DNA of 64,000 nt, taken from the NCBI RefSeq assembly GCF_023639785.1, contig NZ_CP098325.1:3038001-3102000 (forward strand). Reading direction: 5' to 3'. A model generated the notes under the pieces. It had not been told where the DNA came from and did not search any database. It saw nothing but the letters and a program-made list of their open reading frames with translations. This stretch comes from Leclercia adecarboxylata (GTDB taxonomy: Bacteria > Pseudomonadota > Gammaproteobacteria > Enterobacterales > Enterobacteriaceae). Below, in pieces: positions 42,340 through 49,252 of the stretch; position 1 is the stretch's first letter, and each line of letters begins with the position of its first letter. Both the position numbers and the translations under genes were made by a program.

Positions 42340-43566
42340 TTAGAGAATAACCTCCTCGCGCGGCTCAGGCCAGGCAACTGGCGGGATCCCGGCCAGTTCA
42401 GGGTGGGCAAAAAGGTGCCCCTGGAACTGAGAAACGCCTGCAGATTCGAGCCACATCCACTCTTCCGGCTGCTCGATACCCACTGCGGAGATCAGAATTT
42501 CTAAAGCTGTACAACATTTTATGATAGCGAGCACAATCGCCTGCCGCGGACCGCTCTTGTGAACGTCGCGAATCAGATCACGGTTAATCTTAATTCTGTC
42601 TGGCTGGAACTGCGCCAGCAGTAACAGACCGGCAAAACCCCCGCCAAAGTGGTCGATCGCCACGCCGATGCCTGCGGCTTTTAACTCGCGCACCGCACCG
42701 GTGAACGCCTCCAGACGTGAGATGACTTCATGCTCGGTAAATTCCACCACAATCTGCTCGGCCACCAGCCCGTTAGCCTCAATCTCCCGGATCAGATAGT
42801 CGACTGCGTTGGGAATTTTGACCAGCGTCATGGGTAAAAGGTTCACGGACAGGCTCTGCTCCCCCAGCCCCAGCTCCTTTGCCATCGCAAAAGCAACGCT
42901 CTTACTTTTAAGGTCGGCTTCATAGACGGCATCGCCTTCCAGCCCTTCAAACCAGCTCAGGGAGGGCTCCCCTTGCGGCGTGCGGATCAGGGCTTCAAGG
43001 GAGACAACTTCCCGGGCCAGCGGGTCGATAATCGGCTGGAACGCGAAGCTGCACAATTCACTGTAACAGCCCGGCAGGGTGCGTACGCTGGGATCGTCGT
43101 TATCAGGAACGAACACCCAGTGGTCCCCTGACGGCAGCTCAAAGTAGTTCTCTTTTTCACTCTCCTCGACGAAGGTTCTGAAAAACTGCAGCGCCCTGTC
43201 GTTATAGGTCATCTGGTACTTAGTGGTGCCCTTATCCAGCACGTTTTGCAGCACTTCATTACGGTCATAATGACGTAAATCAAACAGTTCCATGCCGTAC
43301 TTACCGAAGCGTCGGGCGCGAGAATAATCGCACAACAGTTCCACCACATTGTGGTGGCGCGGGTCTTCACAGATCGCGCGGTAAATGGCTCTTACATTCT
43401 CCTCGGGTCCCTCGAGCAGCTGAAAAAAGAGCTTGCCAGTAAACAGAAGAATGCCGCTAACACCGGCTTCTTTGTTTTTTTCATTTGCTGCAACAACCAT
43501 GTCTTCCAGCACTGTTACCGGTACGTCATCATGAAAATGGCTACGGTAAATAATGGTAGTGAGCAT
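42340..43566 (-). CDS. bluF: BluF, blue-light receptor with degenerate EAL domain
   Basis: BluF binds FAD, senses blue light and in E. coli displaces BluR from DNA instead of degrading c-di-GMP. The 408-residue protein has an N-terminal BLUF domain with the flavin residues Y7, N31 and Q49 (IYRSH, EKNKEAGVSG, KLFFQLLEG). The EAL-like domain keeps EALIR, VNLLP and VEFTEHE. However, DDFG is replaced by DHFG (AIDHFGGGFAG), a change expected to remove catalysis. It is divergent from ycgZ across a 303-bp operator region. Confidence 0.94.
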   Translation of the reverse strand: MLTTIIYRSHFHDDVPVTVLEDMVVAANEKNKEAGVSGILLFTGKLFFQLLEGPEENVRAIYRAICEDPRHHNVVELLCDYSRARRFGKYGMELFDLRHYDRNEVLQNVLDKGTTKYQMTYNDRALQFFRTFVEESEKENYFELPSGDHWVFVPDNDDPSVRTLPGCYSELCSFAFQPIIDPLAREVVSLEALIRTPQGEPSLSWFEGLEGDAVYEADLKSKSVAFAMAKELGLGEQSLSVNLLPMTLVKIPNAVDYLIREIEANGLVAEQIVVEFTEHEVISRLEAFTGAVRELKAAGIGVAIDHFGGGFAGLLLLAQFQPDRIKINRDLIRDVHKSGPRQAIVLAIIKCCTALEILISAVGIEQPEEWMWLESAGVSQFQGHLFAHPELAGIPPVAWPEPREEVIL

Positions 43567-43869
43567 AGGATTTCCAATAGAGGAGGTAAATGAAAGTCCA
43601 CAGTATCAGATGGTTTGCTTAACTTCTTATAAGCTTTACCGGACGAGATAAACCCCGCCACCTGTACCCGCTAAAACGACAAAAATTGTCGACAATGTAC
43701 AATCTTTTTAGCGTGTTTTACAAATTTTATCCATTTTAAACCTCTGAATAATATGGATTAGCACGTAATGGTAAAAATATATTTGTTAACTTGTACAATT
43801 GGTGTGTACAGTATTTACAAGTTAACAAGATATTAACCTTAAAAATACAGCGGATTTCAGGAGTGACAT
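43567..43869. other. bluF-ycgZ divergent operator region
   Basis: This A+T-rich 303-bp gap has several dyads. ATTGTCGACAAT (43685-43696) is a perfect 12-base palindrome followed by GTACAA. TTGTACAA is at 43791. A long inverted repeat spans 43783-43828. The ycgZ start is preceded by CAGGAG, six bases away. The region must hold the bluF and ycgZ promoters, and in E. coli BluR binds here. The ycgZ promoter hexamers are not certain. Confidence 0.65.
43783..43828. promoter_or_regulatory. Perfect 13-bp inverted repeat, probable BluR operator
   Basis: TTGTTAACTTGTA (43783-43795) and TACAAGTTAACAA (43816-43828) are exact reverse complements separated by 20 bases. The left arm runs into the TTGTACAA palindrome. 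The repeat lies 42-87 bases before ycgZ, a promoter position. MerR-type regulators bind dyads around a stretched promoter spacer, so this is the best candidate for the BluR site. The assignment to BluR is inference. Confidence 0.55.
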
Positions 43870-44109
43870 ATGCGCGAGAACGGGTACTCACCGAACACAG
43901 CCAATGCCATTGCCCAGTACTTTAATAAAGCAAACCAGCCCTCCCAGCAGGAGACACTGGGTCAGATTGTGGTTGAAATTCTACGGGAAGGAAAAATCCT
44001 CAATCGAAAAGCCATTTGTACCCGTCTGCTTTACCGGATGGAGCAGGCTTCGGATCGGGATGAGGAGAGTCGATATCAGACCCTGGTAGGCCTGCTGTTT
44101 GATCGATAA
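43870..44109 (+). CDS. ycgZ: YcgZ, small connector protein of the BluR regulon
   Basis: This 79-residue protein matches E. coli YcgZ in pattern: AIAQYFNKANQPSQQETLGQ, then ILREGKILNRKAICTRLL. It is a helical, two-helix-type small protein of the YcgZ/YmgA/AriR family, which acts on the Rcs phosphorelay to lower adhesive fimbriae and raise colanic acid in E. coli. A strong AGGAG lies six bases before the ATG. It heads the operon and is divergent from bluF. Confidence 0.88.
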   Translation: MRENGYSPNTANAIAQYFNKANQPSQQETLGQIVVEILREGKILNRKAICTRLLYRMEQASDRDEESRYQTLVGLLFDR

Positions 44110-44201
44110 ACAATACGCCACGGCGGCTGATTACCTTGTTTTTTGAGTCAGTTTTTTCTTTGAGACAGATTTTTTATACTGTTACGACAGACTGACTTTA
44201 T

Positions 44202-44231
44202 GCCACATCTCTTCCTGCAGGAAGATGTGGC
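44202..44231 (+). promoter_or_regulatory. Strong hairpin in the ycgZ-ymgA intergenic RNA
   Basis: GCCACATC (44202-44209) pairs with GATGTGGC (44224-44231), and TTCC pairs with GGAA inside it, leaving a TGCA loop and a two-base bulge. The hairpin ends 15 bases before the ymgA ATG and has no T-run after it. It may be an RNA-processing site or shield the weak ymgA ribosome binding site. Confidence 0.55.
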
Positions 44232-44246
44232 GACAGAGACGTAGTT

Positions 44247-44564
44247 ATGAACAGAAGTGACCATGAACGACTTACTGATGAACTCATTGGCGAAGCCACC
44301 CTTTCTCTGCTGAAAGATAACGGCCCCATCAGCATGAAGCTGTTGCTGGAGAGGCTGCAACACATGTTATCGACAGAGCAAGACGGGCAGCGTCGGAACG
44401 TGCTATCCCAAATTATTCTGGAAATTTCCAATGATGGTAAGGGTGGCGCCCGGCGCAATACCAAAAGCGATCAGCAGGAGTGGGACACGGATGGTCGACA
44501 CAGCAGCAGCAATGTGTACCCTCTGTTTGGCAATAGCCCGCAAGCCAACAGAAATAAGCATTAA
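44247..44564 (+). CDS. ymgA: YmgA-like connector protein
   Basis: The 105-residue product resembles E. coli YmgA (90 residues): an N-terminal helix pair (ERLTDELIGEATLSLLKDNG, SMKLLLERLQHMLSTEQDGQ) and then a polar, probably disordered tail. The tail is longer than in E. coli and rich in Ser, Asn and Gln. The ribosome binding site is weak (GACGTAGTT) and sits behind a strong hairpin. In E. coli the protein family signals to the Rcs system. Assignment rests on similarity to its family and on position between ycgZ and ariR. Confidence 0.78.
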   Translation: MNRSDHERLTDELIGEATLSLLKDNGPISMKLLLERLQHMLSTEQDGQRRNVLSQIILEISNDGKGGARRNTKSDQQEWDTDGRHSSSNVYPLFGNSPQANRNKH

Positions 44565-44602
44565 CTGCACCATTAACTTATTTATTGAACCGGTGTGACA
44601 CT

Positions 44603-44881
44603 ATGAGCCAGGCTATGCTCCAGACAACAGACTTTTACGAAGAACTGCCCAACGCTGCATTGTCCAACTACTTCCGCAGTGCTGGCGGTTTGCTGGCCGA
44701 AGAGTGGGCGCTGCTTCAAACCGTGACGGGCGCCATTCTGGATGCGAAGGAACCGCTGACTAACAAAGCGATTATTTTACGTTTGATCCACGAAATCGAG
44801 TCTACGCGTGACGTCGTCCGCGCCGATATCATTCGTAAGACCCTGGAAATTATTGTCGATCACACTCAGGACGACATCTGA
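44603..44881 (+). CDS. ariR: AriR (YmgB), biofilm/acid-resistance small regulator
   Basis: AriR is a small helical dimer that affects biofilm, acid resistance and the Rcs pathway in E. coli. The 92-residue product keeps the family core LSNYFRSAGGLLAEEWALLQ and NKAIILRLIHEIESTRDVVR, with ADIIRKTLEIIVDHTQDDI at the C-terminus. The ATG at 44603 is chosen; an upstream TTG (44585) and an internal ATG (44615) are alternatives. It ends the ycgZ operon here; no ymgC is seen after it. Confidence 0.85.
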   Translation: MSQAMLQTTDFYEELPNAALSNYFRSAGGLLAEEWALLQTVTGAILDAKEPLTNKAIILRLIHEIESTRDVVRADIIRKTLEIIVDHTQDDI

Positions 44882-45055
44882 TTGCCCCACCTCTGAGCTA
44901 AACGCCGACGGTACTGTCCTGCCGTTGGCGTTTACTCACTCAATGGTTTACCTCCCCTTCCCGCAGCGCTACAATGCCCGCCCTTAATGTATGGGATCTC
45001 CTCCCGGCGCCCACCTGGTGTGCGCATCTGACCTGTCATCAGAACGAGAACTAAC

Positions 45056-46417
45056 ATGTTTAAACCGGAACTTCTCTCCCCGGCGGGAACGCTGAAAAAT
45101 ATGCGTTACGCTTTCGCCTACGGCGCCGATGCCGTTTATGCGGGCCAGCCGCGCTACTCACTGCGCGTGCGTAATAACGAATTCAACCATGAGAATCTGC
45201 AGCTCGGCATCAACGAAGCCCATGCGCAGGGTAAAAAATTCTACGTGGTGGTGAACATCGCCCCGCATAACGCCAAGCTGAAAACCTTTATCCGCGATCT
45301 GAAACCGGTGGTGGAGATGGGCCCGGATGCGCTGATTATGTCTGACCCCGGTTTGATCATGCTGGTGCGGGAGAACTTCCCGGAGATGGACATTCACCTT
45401 TCGGTGCAGGCCAATGCCGTGAACTGGGCAACGGTGAAATTCTGGAAGCAGATGGGACTGACCCGCGTGATTTTATCCCGGGAACTGTCGCTGGATGAGA
45501 TTGAAGAGATCCGCACCCAGGTGCCGGACATGGAACTGGAAATTTTCGTCCATGGCGCGCTGTGCATGGCCTACTCCGGCCGCTGCCTGCTCTCCGGCTA
45601 CATCAACAAGCGTGACCCGAACCAGGGCACCTGCACCAACGCCTGCCGCTGGGAATATAAGGTTCAGGAAGGCAAACAGGATGAGGTAGGCAATATCGTA
45701 CACAAGCACGAGCCTATCCCGGTGCAGAACATTGAGCCAACGCTGGGCATCGGAGCACCTACCGACAGCGTGTTTATGATTGAAGAGGCCCAGCGCCCGG
45801 GTGAATACATGACCGCGTTCGAAGATGAGCACGGCACCTACATCATGAACTCCAAAGATCTGCGCGCCATCGCTCATGTTGAGCGCCTGACCCAAATGGG
45901 CGTGCACTCCCTGAAGATCGAAGGCCGCACCAAGTCCTACTACTATTGCGCGCGTACCGCCCAGGTCTATCGCCAGGCGATTGACGATGCGGCGGCAGGC
46001 AAACCCTTCGACAGCACCCTGCTGCAAACCCTGGAAGGTCTTGCCCATCGCGGCTACACCGAAGGCTTCCTGCGTCGTCACACCCATGACGATTACCAGA
46101 ACTACGAATATGGCCACTCCGTTTCCGATCGTCAGCAGTTTGTTGGCGAGTTCACCGGTGAGCGTAAAGGCAATCTCGCGGCAGTGGCGGTAAAAAACAA
46201 GTTCCTCGTGGGCAACAGCCTGGAGTTGATGACTCCGCAGGGCAACATTAACTTCACCCTGGAGCATATGGTGAACGGCAAAGGCGAACCAGTTTCCGTC
46301 GCGCCGGGAGACGGTCATACCGTCTGGCTGCCGGTGCCGGAAGAGATCGCCCTGGAATATGCGTTGTTGATGCGTAATTTTGACGGTGAAAACACTCAGG
46401 CGCCGCACGCTAAGTGA
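45056..46417 (+). CDS. trhP: TrhP (YegQ), tRNA U34 hydroxylation protein
   Basis: TrhP is a peptidase U32-family protein that with prephenate-derived chemistry forms 5-hydroxyuridine at tRNA position 34. The 453-residue protein equals E. coli YegQ. The N-terminal barrel reads ELLSPAGTLKNMRYAFAYGA. The U32 signature is EIFVHGALCMAYSGRCLLSG, and the Cys cluster GTCTNACRWEYKV may bind an iron-sulfur centre. It is followed by the small RNA gene cyaR, the conserved E. coli arrangement. Confidence 0.96.
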   Translation: MFKPELLSPAGTLKNMRYAFAYGADAVYAGQPRYSLRVRNNEFNHENLQLGINEAHAQGKKFYVVVNIAPHNAKLKTFIRDLKPVVEMGPDALIMSDPGLIMLVRENFPEMDIHLSVQANAVNWATVKFWKQMGLTRVILSRELSLDEIEEIRTQVPDMELEIFVHGALCMAYSGRCLLSGYINKRDPNQGTCTNACRWEYKVQEGKQDEVGNIVHKHEPIPVQNIEPTLGIGAPTDSVFMIEEAQRPGEYMTAFEDEHGTYIMNSKDLRAIAHVERLTQMGVHSLKIEGRTKSYYYCARTAQVYRQAIDDAAAGKPFDSTLLQTLEGLAHRGYTEGFLRRHTHDDYQNYEYGHSVSDRQQFVGEFTGERKGNLAAVAVKNKFLVGNSLELMTPQGNINFTLEHMVNGKGEPVSVAPGDGHTVWLPVPEEIALEYALLMRNFDGENTQAPHAK

Positions 46418-46450
46418 TAAAAGGGGTTATTTTATGGTATGAGATGATTC

Positions 46451-46493
46451 TTAGAATCCGATCACATACCGCTGCGCTTAATACGGGTATTAT
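46451..46493 (+). promoter_or_regulatory. cyaR promoter with class II CRP site
   Basis: TTAGAATCCGATCACA (46451-46466) has one perfect CRP half (TCACA) and a partial left half (TTAGA for TGTGA). Its centre lies about 42 bases before the RNA start, the class II position. TATTAT at 46488-46493 is a good -10, seven bases from +1. This fits the known CRP dependence of CyaR in E. coli. Confidence 0.7.
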
Positions 46494-46500
46494 CGCAGGT

Positions 46501-46586
46501 GCTGAAAAACATAACCCATAAATGCTAGCTGTACCAGGAACCACCTCCTTAGCCTGAGTAATCTCCCTTACACAGGCTATTTTTTT
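46501..46586 (+). ncRNA. cyaR: CyaR small RNA
   Basis: The 86-base sequence begins GCTGAAAAACATAACCCATA and contains ACCAGGAACCACCTCCTTAG. It ends with a terminator hairpin (CCTG...CAGG) and T7. It matches E. coli CyaR (RyeE) nearly throughout, and it lies directly after trhP as expected. CyaR is Hfq-dependent and represses ompX, luxS, nadE and yqaE; CCUCCUU is the seed for Shine-Dalgarno pairing. One A is missing from the CATAAAATGC run and the terminator stem has small changes. Confidence 0.95.
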
Positions 46587-46886
46587 ATCTTTTTTACGCT
46601 GAAATCCTGAGTGCTTCCGCATTAGATTCATACCCTACCCGTCAGGCAGCGGTTATTCTGTGATACACAGTGTCTTCGATTATCATCGTGAGGAAGGGAG
46701 GCATTAAATAACGATATTGATGTCTGAACAGACAATACCGTGACAGACATTTCTCATTTATTAAATAAAATGCTAACCTTATAATAAATAAAAAAGGAGA
46801 GGTAAAAACATATTATTTACCTCTCCTTGTACTGCTTTTATATTAAAGTTTTAGATATGCAGATTATTCAGAAATGAATACGCAGA
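46587..46886. other. A+T-rich gap after cyaR with the microcin terminator
   Basis: No open frame of note lies here on either strand. The right part holds the inverted repeat described separately, which ends transcription coming from the microcin gene. The left part (46600-46790) shows a short GTG-initiated frame of only seven codons and nothing else I can support. Confidence 0.6.
46794..46828 (-). terminator. Intrinsic terminator of the microcin gene
   Basis: AAGGAGAGGTAAA and TTTACCTCTCCTT pair over 13 bases with a nine-base loop. On the minus strand the stem is followed by TTTTTATTTATTAT, a good U-tract. It lies 58 bases after the stop of the gene at 46887, leaving no room for a downstream gene in the same transcript. 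Confidence 0.85.
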
Positions 46887-47177
46887 TTATTTCTTTAATT
46901 TGTTGGCAATCTGTGAAATGGCATCAATACCAAATCCTACCATACCCACTACGCTTGAACCGATCTGATAAATTCCGGTGAAGATGTTGAATTCAACAAT
47001 GCTGCCGATTCCCTTACCCATCATAGTTGCCGGGGTAGTAGCATCAGTCTTGAAGCCACCCAGTGAGGTACCCGCGTCAACAAGACCGCCAACAACTTTG
47101 CCAATCTGACCTAACACATTTGAGAAGATACCTGAGCCGGTAACGTCCGCCATTTCCTGTGGATTAATTTCTCTCAT
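46887..47177 (-). CDS. Putative class II microcin precursor
   Basis: The 96-residue product opens MREINPQEMADVTGSG, with the pattern M-R-E-I/L...E-M/L..V-x-G-[GAS] shared by class II microcin leaders (for example microcins L, H47 and V). Cleavage after GS would release an 81-residue core. It is Gly-rich (16 Gly), hydrophobic and free of Cys, and ends ANKLKK. It lacks the Ser-rich tail of siderophore-linked class IIb microcins. ATG at 47177 has AAGGA eight bases upstream; a TTG two codons earlier is too near that site. Its own terminator follows. No immunity or exporter gene is beside it. Function is inferred, not shown. Confidence 0.7.
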   Translation of the reverse strand: MREINPQEMADVTGSGIFSNVLGQIGKVVGGLVDAGTSLGGFKTDATTPATMMGKGIGSIVEFNIFTGIYQIGSSVVGMVGFGIDAISQIANKLKK

Positions 47178-47209
47178 TTCCAATTTCCTTTTTGTTATTT
47201 GCCATATAT

Positions 47210-47233
47210 GTGTAAAGCATGCGCATATTACAC
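47210..47233. promoter_or_regulatory. Inverted repeat before the microcin gene
   Basis: GTGTAA (47210-47215) and TTACAC (47228-47233) are reverse complements 12 bases apart, with a GCATGC core between them. The dyad lies 33-56 bases before the microcin ATG. The minus-strand TAATAT inside it is a possible -10. It could be an operator. No Fur box was recognised. Confidence 0.4.
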
Positions 47234-47777
47234 GGGCGCCGTTAAAAATCCATTAATTTCGCAAAACTTTGAATTAAAAATTTGATGAGAATCTACATGT
47301 AAAAAGTTTGTTCGGTAGAATTATTCATATTGATAATGTGTAGTGATTTAAAATAGCGCCACGCTGCCAATAAATTAGCAAAAAACAGTGTTTTCCATAT
47401 TGCTGGCGTTATTAAAAATAAAATCACTATAATAATATTAATTTTGGAAATATTATTTAATTTATTAATGAAAGTCTTTAAGGAATTTAAAATTTAAATA
47501 GTTGAGGAGAGCGTTAGCAAGCGTGCGCAGACCCGCGATTCAGGCTCCCTGAGTCATCGCCTTTACATAGGTGGATTTGTGACCCGCTCTTTCCCTTCAG
47601 AACCCTCGTCCGGATGCTGTCGTTACACTATCCTGAAGGGCCCCCAAACGTAAATTTATCTCTATTTTCAAGGAGAAGTAAGACAAATTATCAATTTGTT
47701 AAAGTCAGGGTATTCATTCAGATATCAGATGCTATTCTTCTTACGAATGAAATTTCACTTAAGGAGAAGGAGAATAT
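47234..47777. other. Noncoding stretch with a GC-rich structured block
   Basis: The left half is very A+T-rich with no open frame. From 47508 to 47640 the composition shifts to G+C-rich and several dyads appear: AGAGCG/CGCTCT (47508 and 47585), GATTCAGG-ctc-CCTGAGTC (47537-47555) and CCCTTCAG/CTGAAGGG (47593 and 47633). This may be a structured leader or a small RNA for the next gene. An AAGGAG at 47671 has no start codon at a useful distance. Confidence 0.45.
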
Positions 47778-48116
47778 ATGTACTGGGTGGTTGAAAACAG
47801 GATGGTTTGCCCTCGTACTGGAACAATATTTATACACGTACTCACCGTTAAAAATCTCAGGCTGATAATCTGGTATAAAGGAGATTACTTTATCAGCATC
47901 GGATCGGTTCTTGTCACCAGCCCCTTCGGCATTGCCATAGATGGCAAAATCAAAAAATTACACATCCTTCGAACATTCCCTTATAAACCCTCACTTTGGT
48001 CATCTTTTCTGCAGAATTCAGACTGCCCCGGCAATGAGGGGGCCCTGATAACCCGCTGTGCACGACGCCAGCACTGTATGTTCGCTTTATGCCCTTATGG
48101 CGTACTTACGACCTGA
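47778..48116 (+). CDS. Hypothetical protein behind a strong ribosome binding site
   Basis: The 112-residue frame starts MYWVVENRMVCPRTGTIFIH. AAGGAGAAGGAGAATAT directly precedes the ATG, and an in-frame stop lies just before that, so the start is firm. I do not recognise the family. The segment YKGDYFISIGSVLVTSPFGI followed by AIDGKIKKLHI faintly recalls the sensor fold of IprA/YaiV-type regulators. No helix-turn-helix follows. Four Cys lie in the last 45 residues (five in all), and one hydrophobic stretch could span a membrane. It is divergent from the putative microcin; an immunity role is possible but unsupported. Confidence 0.6.
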   Translation: MYWVVENRMVCPRTGTIFIHVLTVKNLRLIIWYKGDYFISIGSVLVTSPFGIAIDGKIKKLHILRTFPYKPSLWSSFLQNSDCPGNEGALITRCARRQHCMFALCPYGVLTT

Positions 48117-48244
48117 AACATTCGAACCGAGTGGCGTAAAACTGAGTACGCCACTCATTTAATTTCTCGCCTTTCATCCTCTTCTTACCCGCTTTTCCTC
48201 GCGCTGCGATACACTTCTGGAAGATAAGCACAGGAGCAACGTGG

Positions 48245-49144
48245 ATGGCGACCTATCCGGCAAGTTTATTAATTCTCAATGGTAAAAGCGCAGGCAACGA
48301 TCTGTTACGCGAGGCGGTCATGCTGCTGCGCGACGAAGGCGTCCAGATCCATGTTCGCGTCACCTGGGAAAAAGGCGACGCGGCGCGTTATATCGACGAA
48401 GCCCAAACCCTCGGCGTCGAGACGGTGATTGCAGGCGGCGGCGATGGCACCATCAACGAGGTGGCAACCGCATTGATTAACCTTCAGGGTGACCACCGTC
48501 CTGCGCTGGGCATTCTGCCGCTCGGCACCGCCAACGATTTTGCCACCAGCGCGGGGATCCCCGAGGCGCTGGATAAGGCCCTGCAGCTGGCGATTGCCGG
48601 TAAAGCCACGGCGGTGGATATTGCCCGGGTCAATGACAAAACCTGCTTTATCAATATGGCGACGGGCGGATTTGGCACCCGCATTACCAGCGAAACCCCG
48701 GAAAAACTGAAAGCGGCGCTGGGCGGGGTCTCGTATTTGATCCATGGGCTTGCTCGACTGGATACCCTTAAACCGGATCTGTGTGAAATCCGCGGCGAGA
48801 ACTTCCACTGGCAGGGTAATGCGCTGGTGATTGGTATTGGCAACGGTCGTCAGGCGGGCGGCGGGCAGCAACTCTGCCCGGATGCGCTGATCAACGACGG
48901 GCTGCTTGGGGTGCGTATCATTACCGGCGATGAACTGCTTCCGGCCCTGCTCACCACGCTGACCAAAGCGGAGGACAGCCCGCATCTTGTTGATGGTCAG
49001 TCAGCGTGGTTTGAAATCCAGGCGCCGCACGGGATGACCTTTAATCTGGATGGCGAACCGCTGAGCGGCGAGCATTTCCGCATTGCGCTCCTGCCTGGAG
49101 CAATCCACTGCCGGCTGCCGCCGGATTGTCCGCTGCTGCGCTGA
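48245..49144 (+). CDS. yegS: YegS, lipid kinase
   Basis: YegS is a 299-residue soluble member of the diacylglycerol kinase family, with phosphatidylglycerol kinase activity reported for the E. coli and Salmonella proteins. The ATP-binding motif is [20 protein letters not shown], followed by [40 protein letters not shown] lies in the C-terminal domain near the regulatory metal site. AGGAG precedes the ATG by about eight bases. The gene ends just before a strong intrinsic terminator. Confidence 0.95.
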   Translation: MATYPASLLILNGKSAGNDLLREAVMLLRDEGVQIHVRVTWEKGDAARYIDEAQTLGVETVIAGGGDGTINEVATALINLQGDHRPALGILPLGTANDFATSAGIPEALDKALQLAIAGKATAVDIARVNDKTCFINMATGGFGTRITSETPEKLKAALGGVSYLIHGLARLDTLKPDLCEIRGENFHWQGNALVIGIGNGRQAGGGQQLCPDALINDGLLGVRIITGDELLPALLTTLTKAEDSPHLVDGQSAWFEIQAPHGMTFNLDGEPLSGEHFRIALLPGAIHCRLPPDCPLLR

Positions 49145-49172
49145 GTGTTGCCCGGCGACGAGGTCAAAGCAA

Positions 49173-49201
49173 AACGGTAACCGTCAGGTTACCGTTTTTT
49201 T
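49173..49201 (+). terminator. Intrinsic terminator after yegS
   Basis: AACGGTAACC-gtca-GGTTACCGTT forms a ten-pair hairpin followed by a T-run (TTTTTTT). It begins 29 bases after the yegS stop. Because the dyad is symmetric and preceded by AAAA, it may also slow transcription arriving from the convergent ABC operon. Confidence 0.9.
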
Positions 49202-49252
49202 GTGTTTGCGCTCTCTCCCTGTGGGTGAGGGCATCAGGCTACACCTGACCCA

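Noticed and set aside
46829..46886. Immunity gene directly downstream of the microcin
   Set aside because: Only 58 bases separate the stop from the terminator and no start codon with a useful frame is present.
47300..47500. Short minus-strand frames upstream of the microcin as immunity genes
   Set aside because: The frames starting at 47398 and 47328 stop after fewer than 12 codons.
47614..47865. An 83-residue open frame on the plus strand
   Set aside because: It has no ribosome binding site and overlaps the 112-residue frame, whose start has a very strong site. Its sequence looks random.
49206..49235. A further boxC-like repeat after the yegS terminator
   Set aside because: CTCTCTCCCTGTGGGTGAGGG is too degenerate to form the full palindrome, so it is mentioned only as a partial copy.
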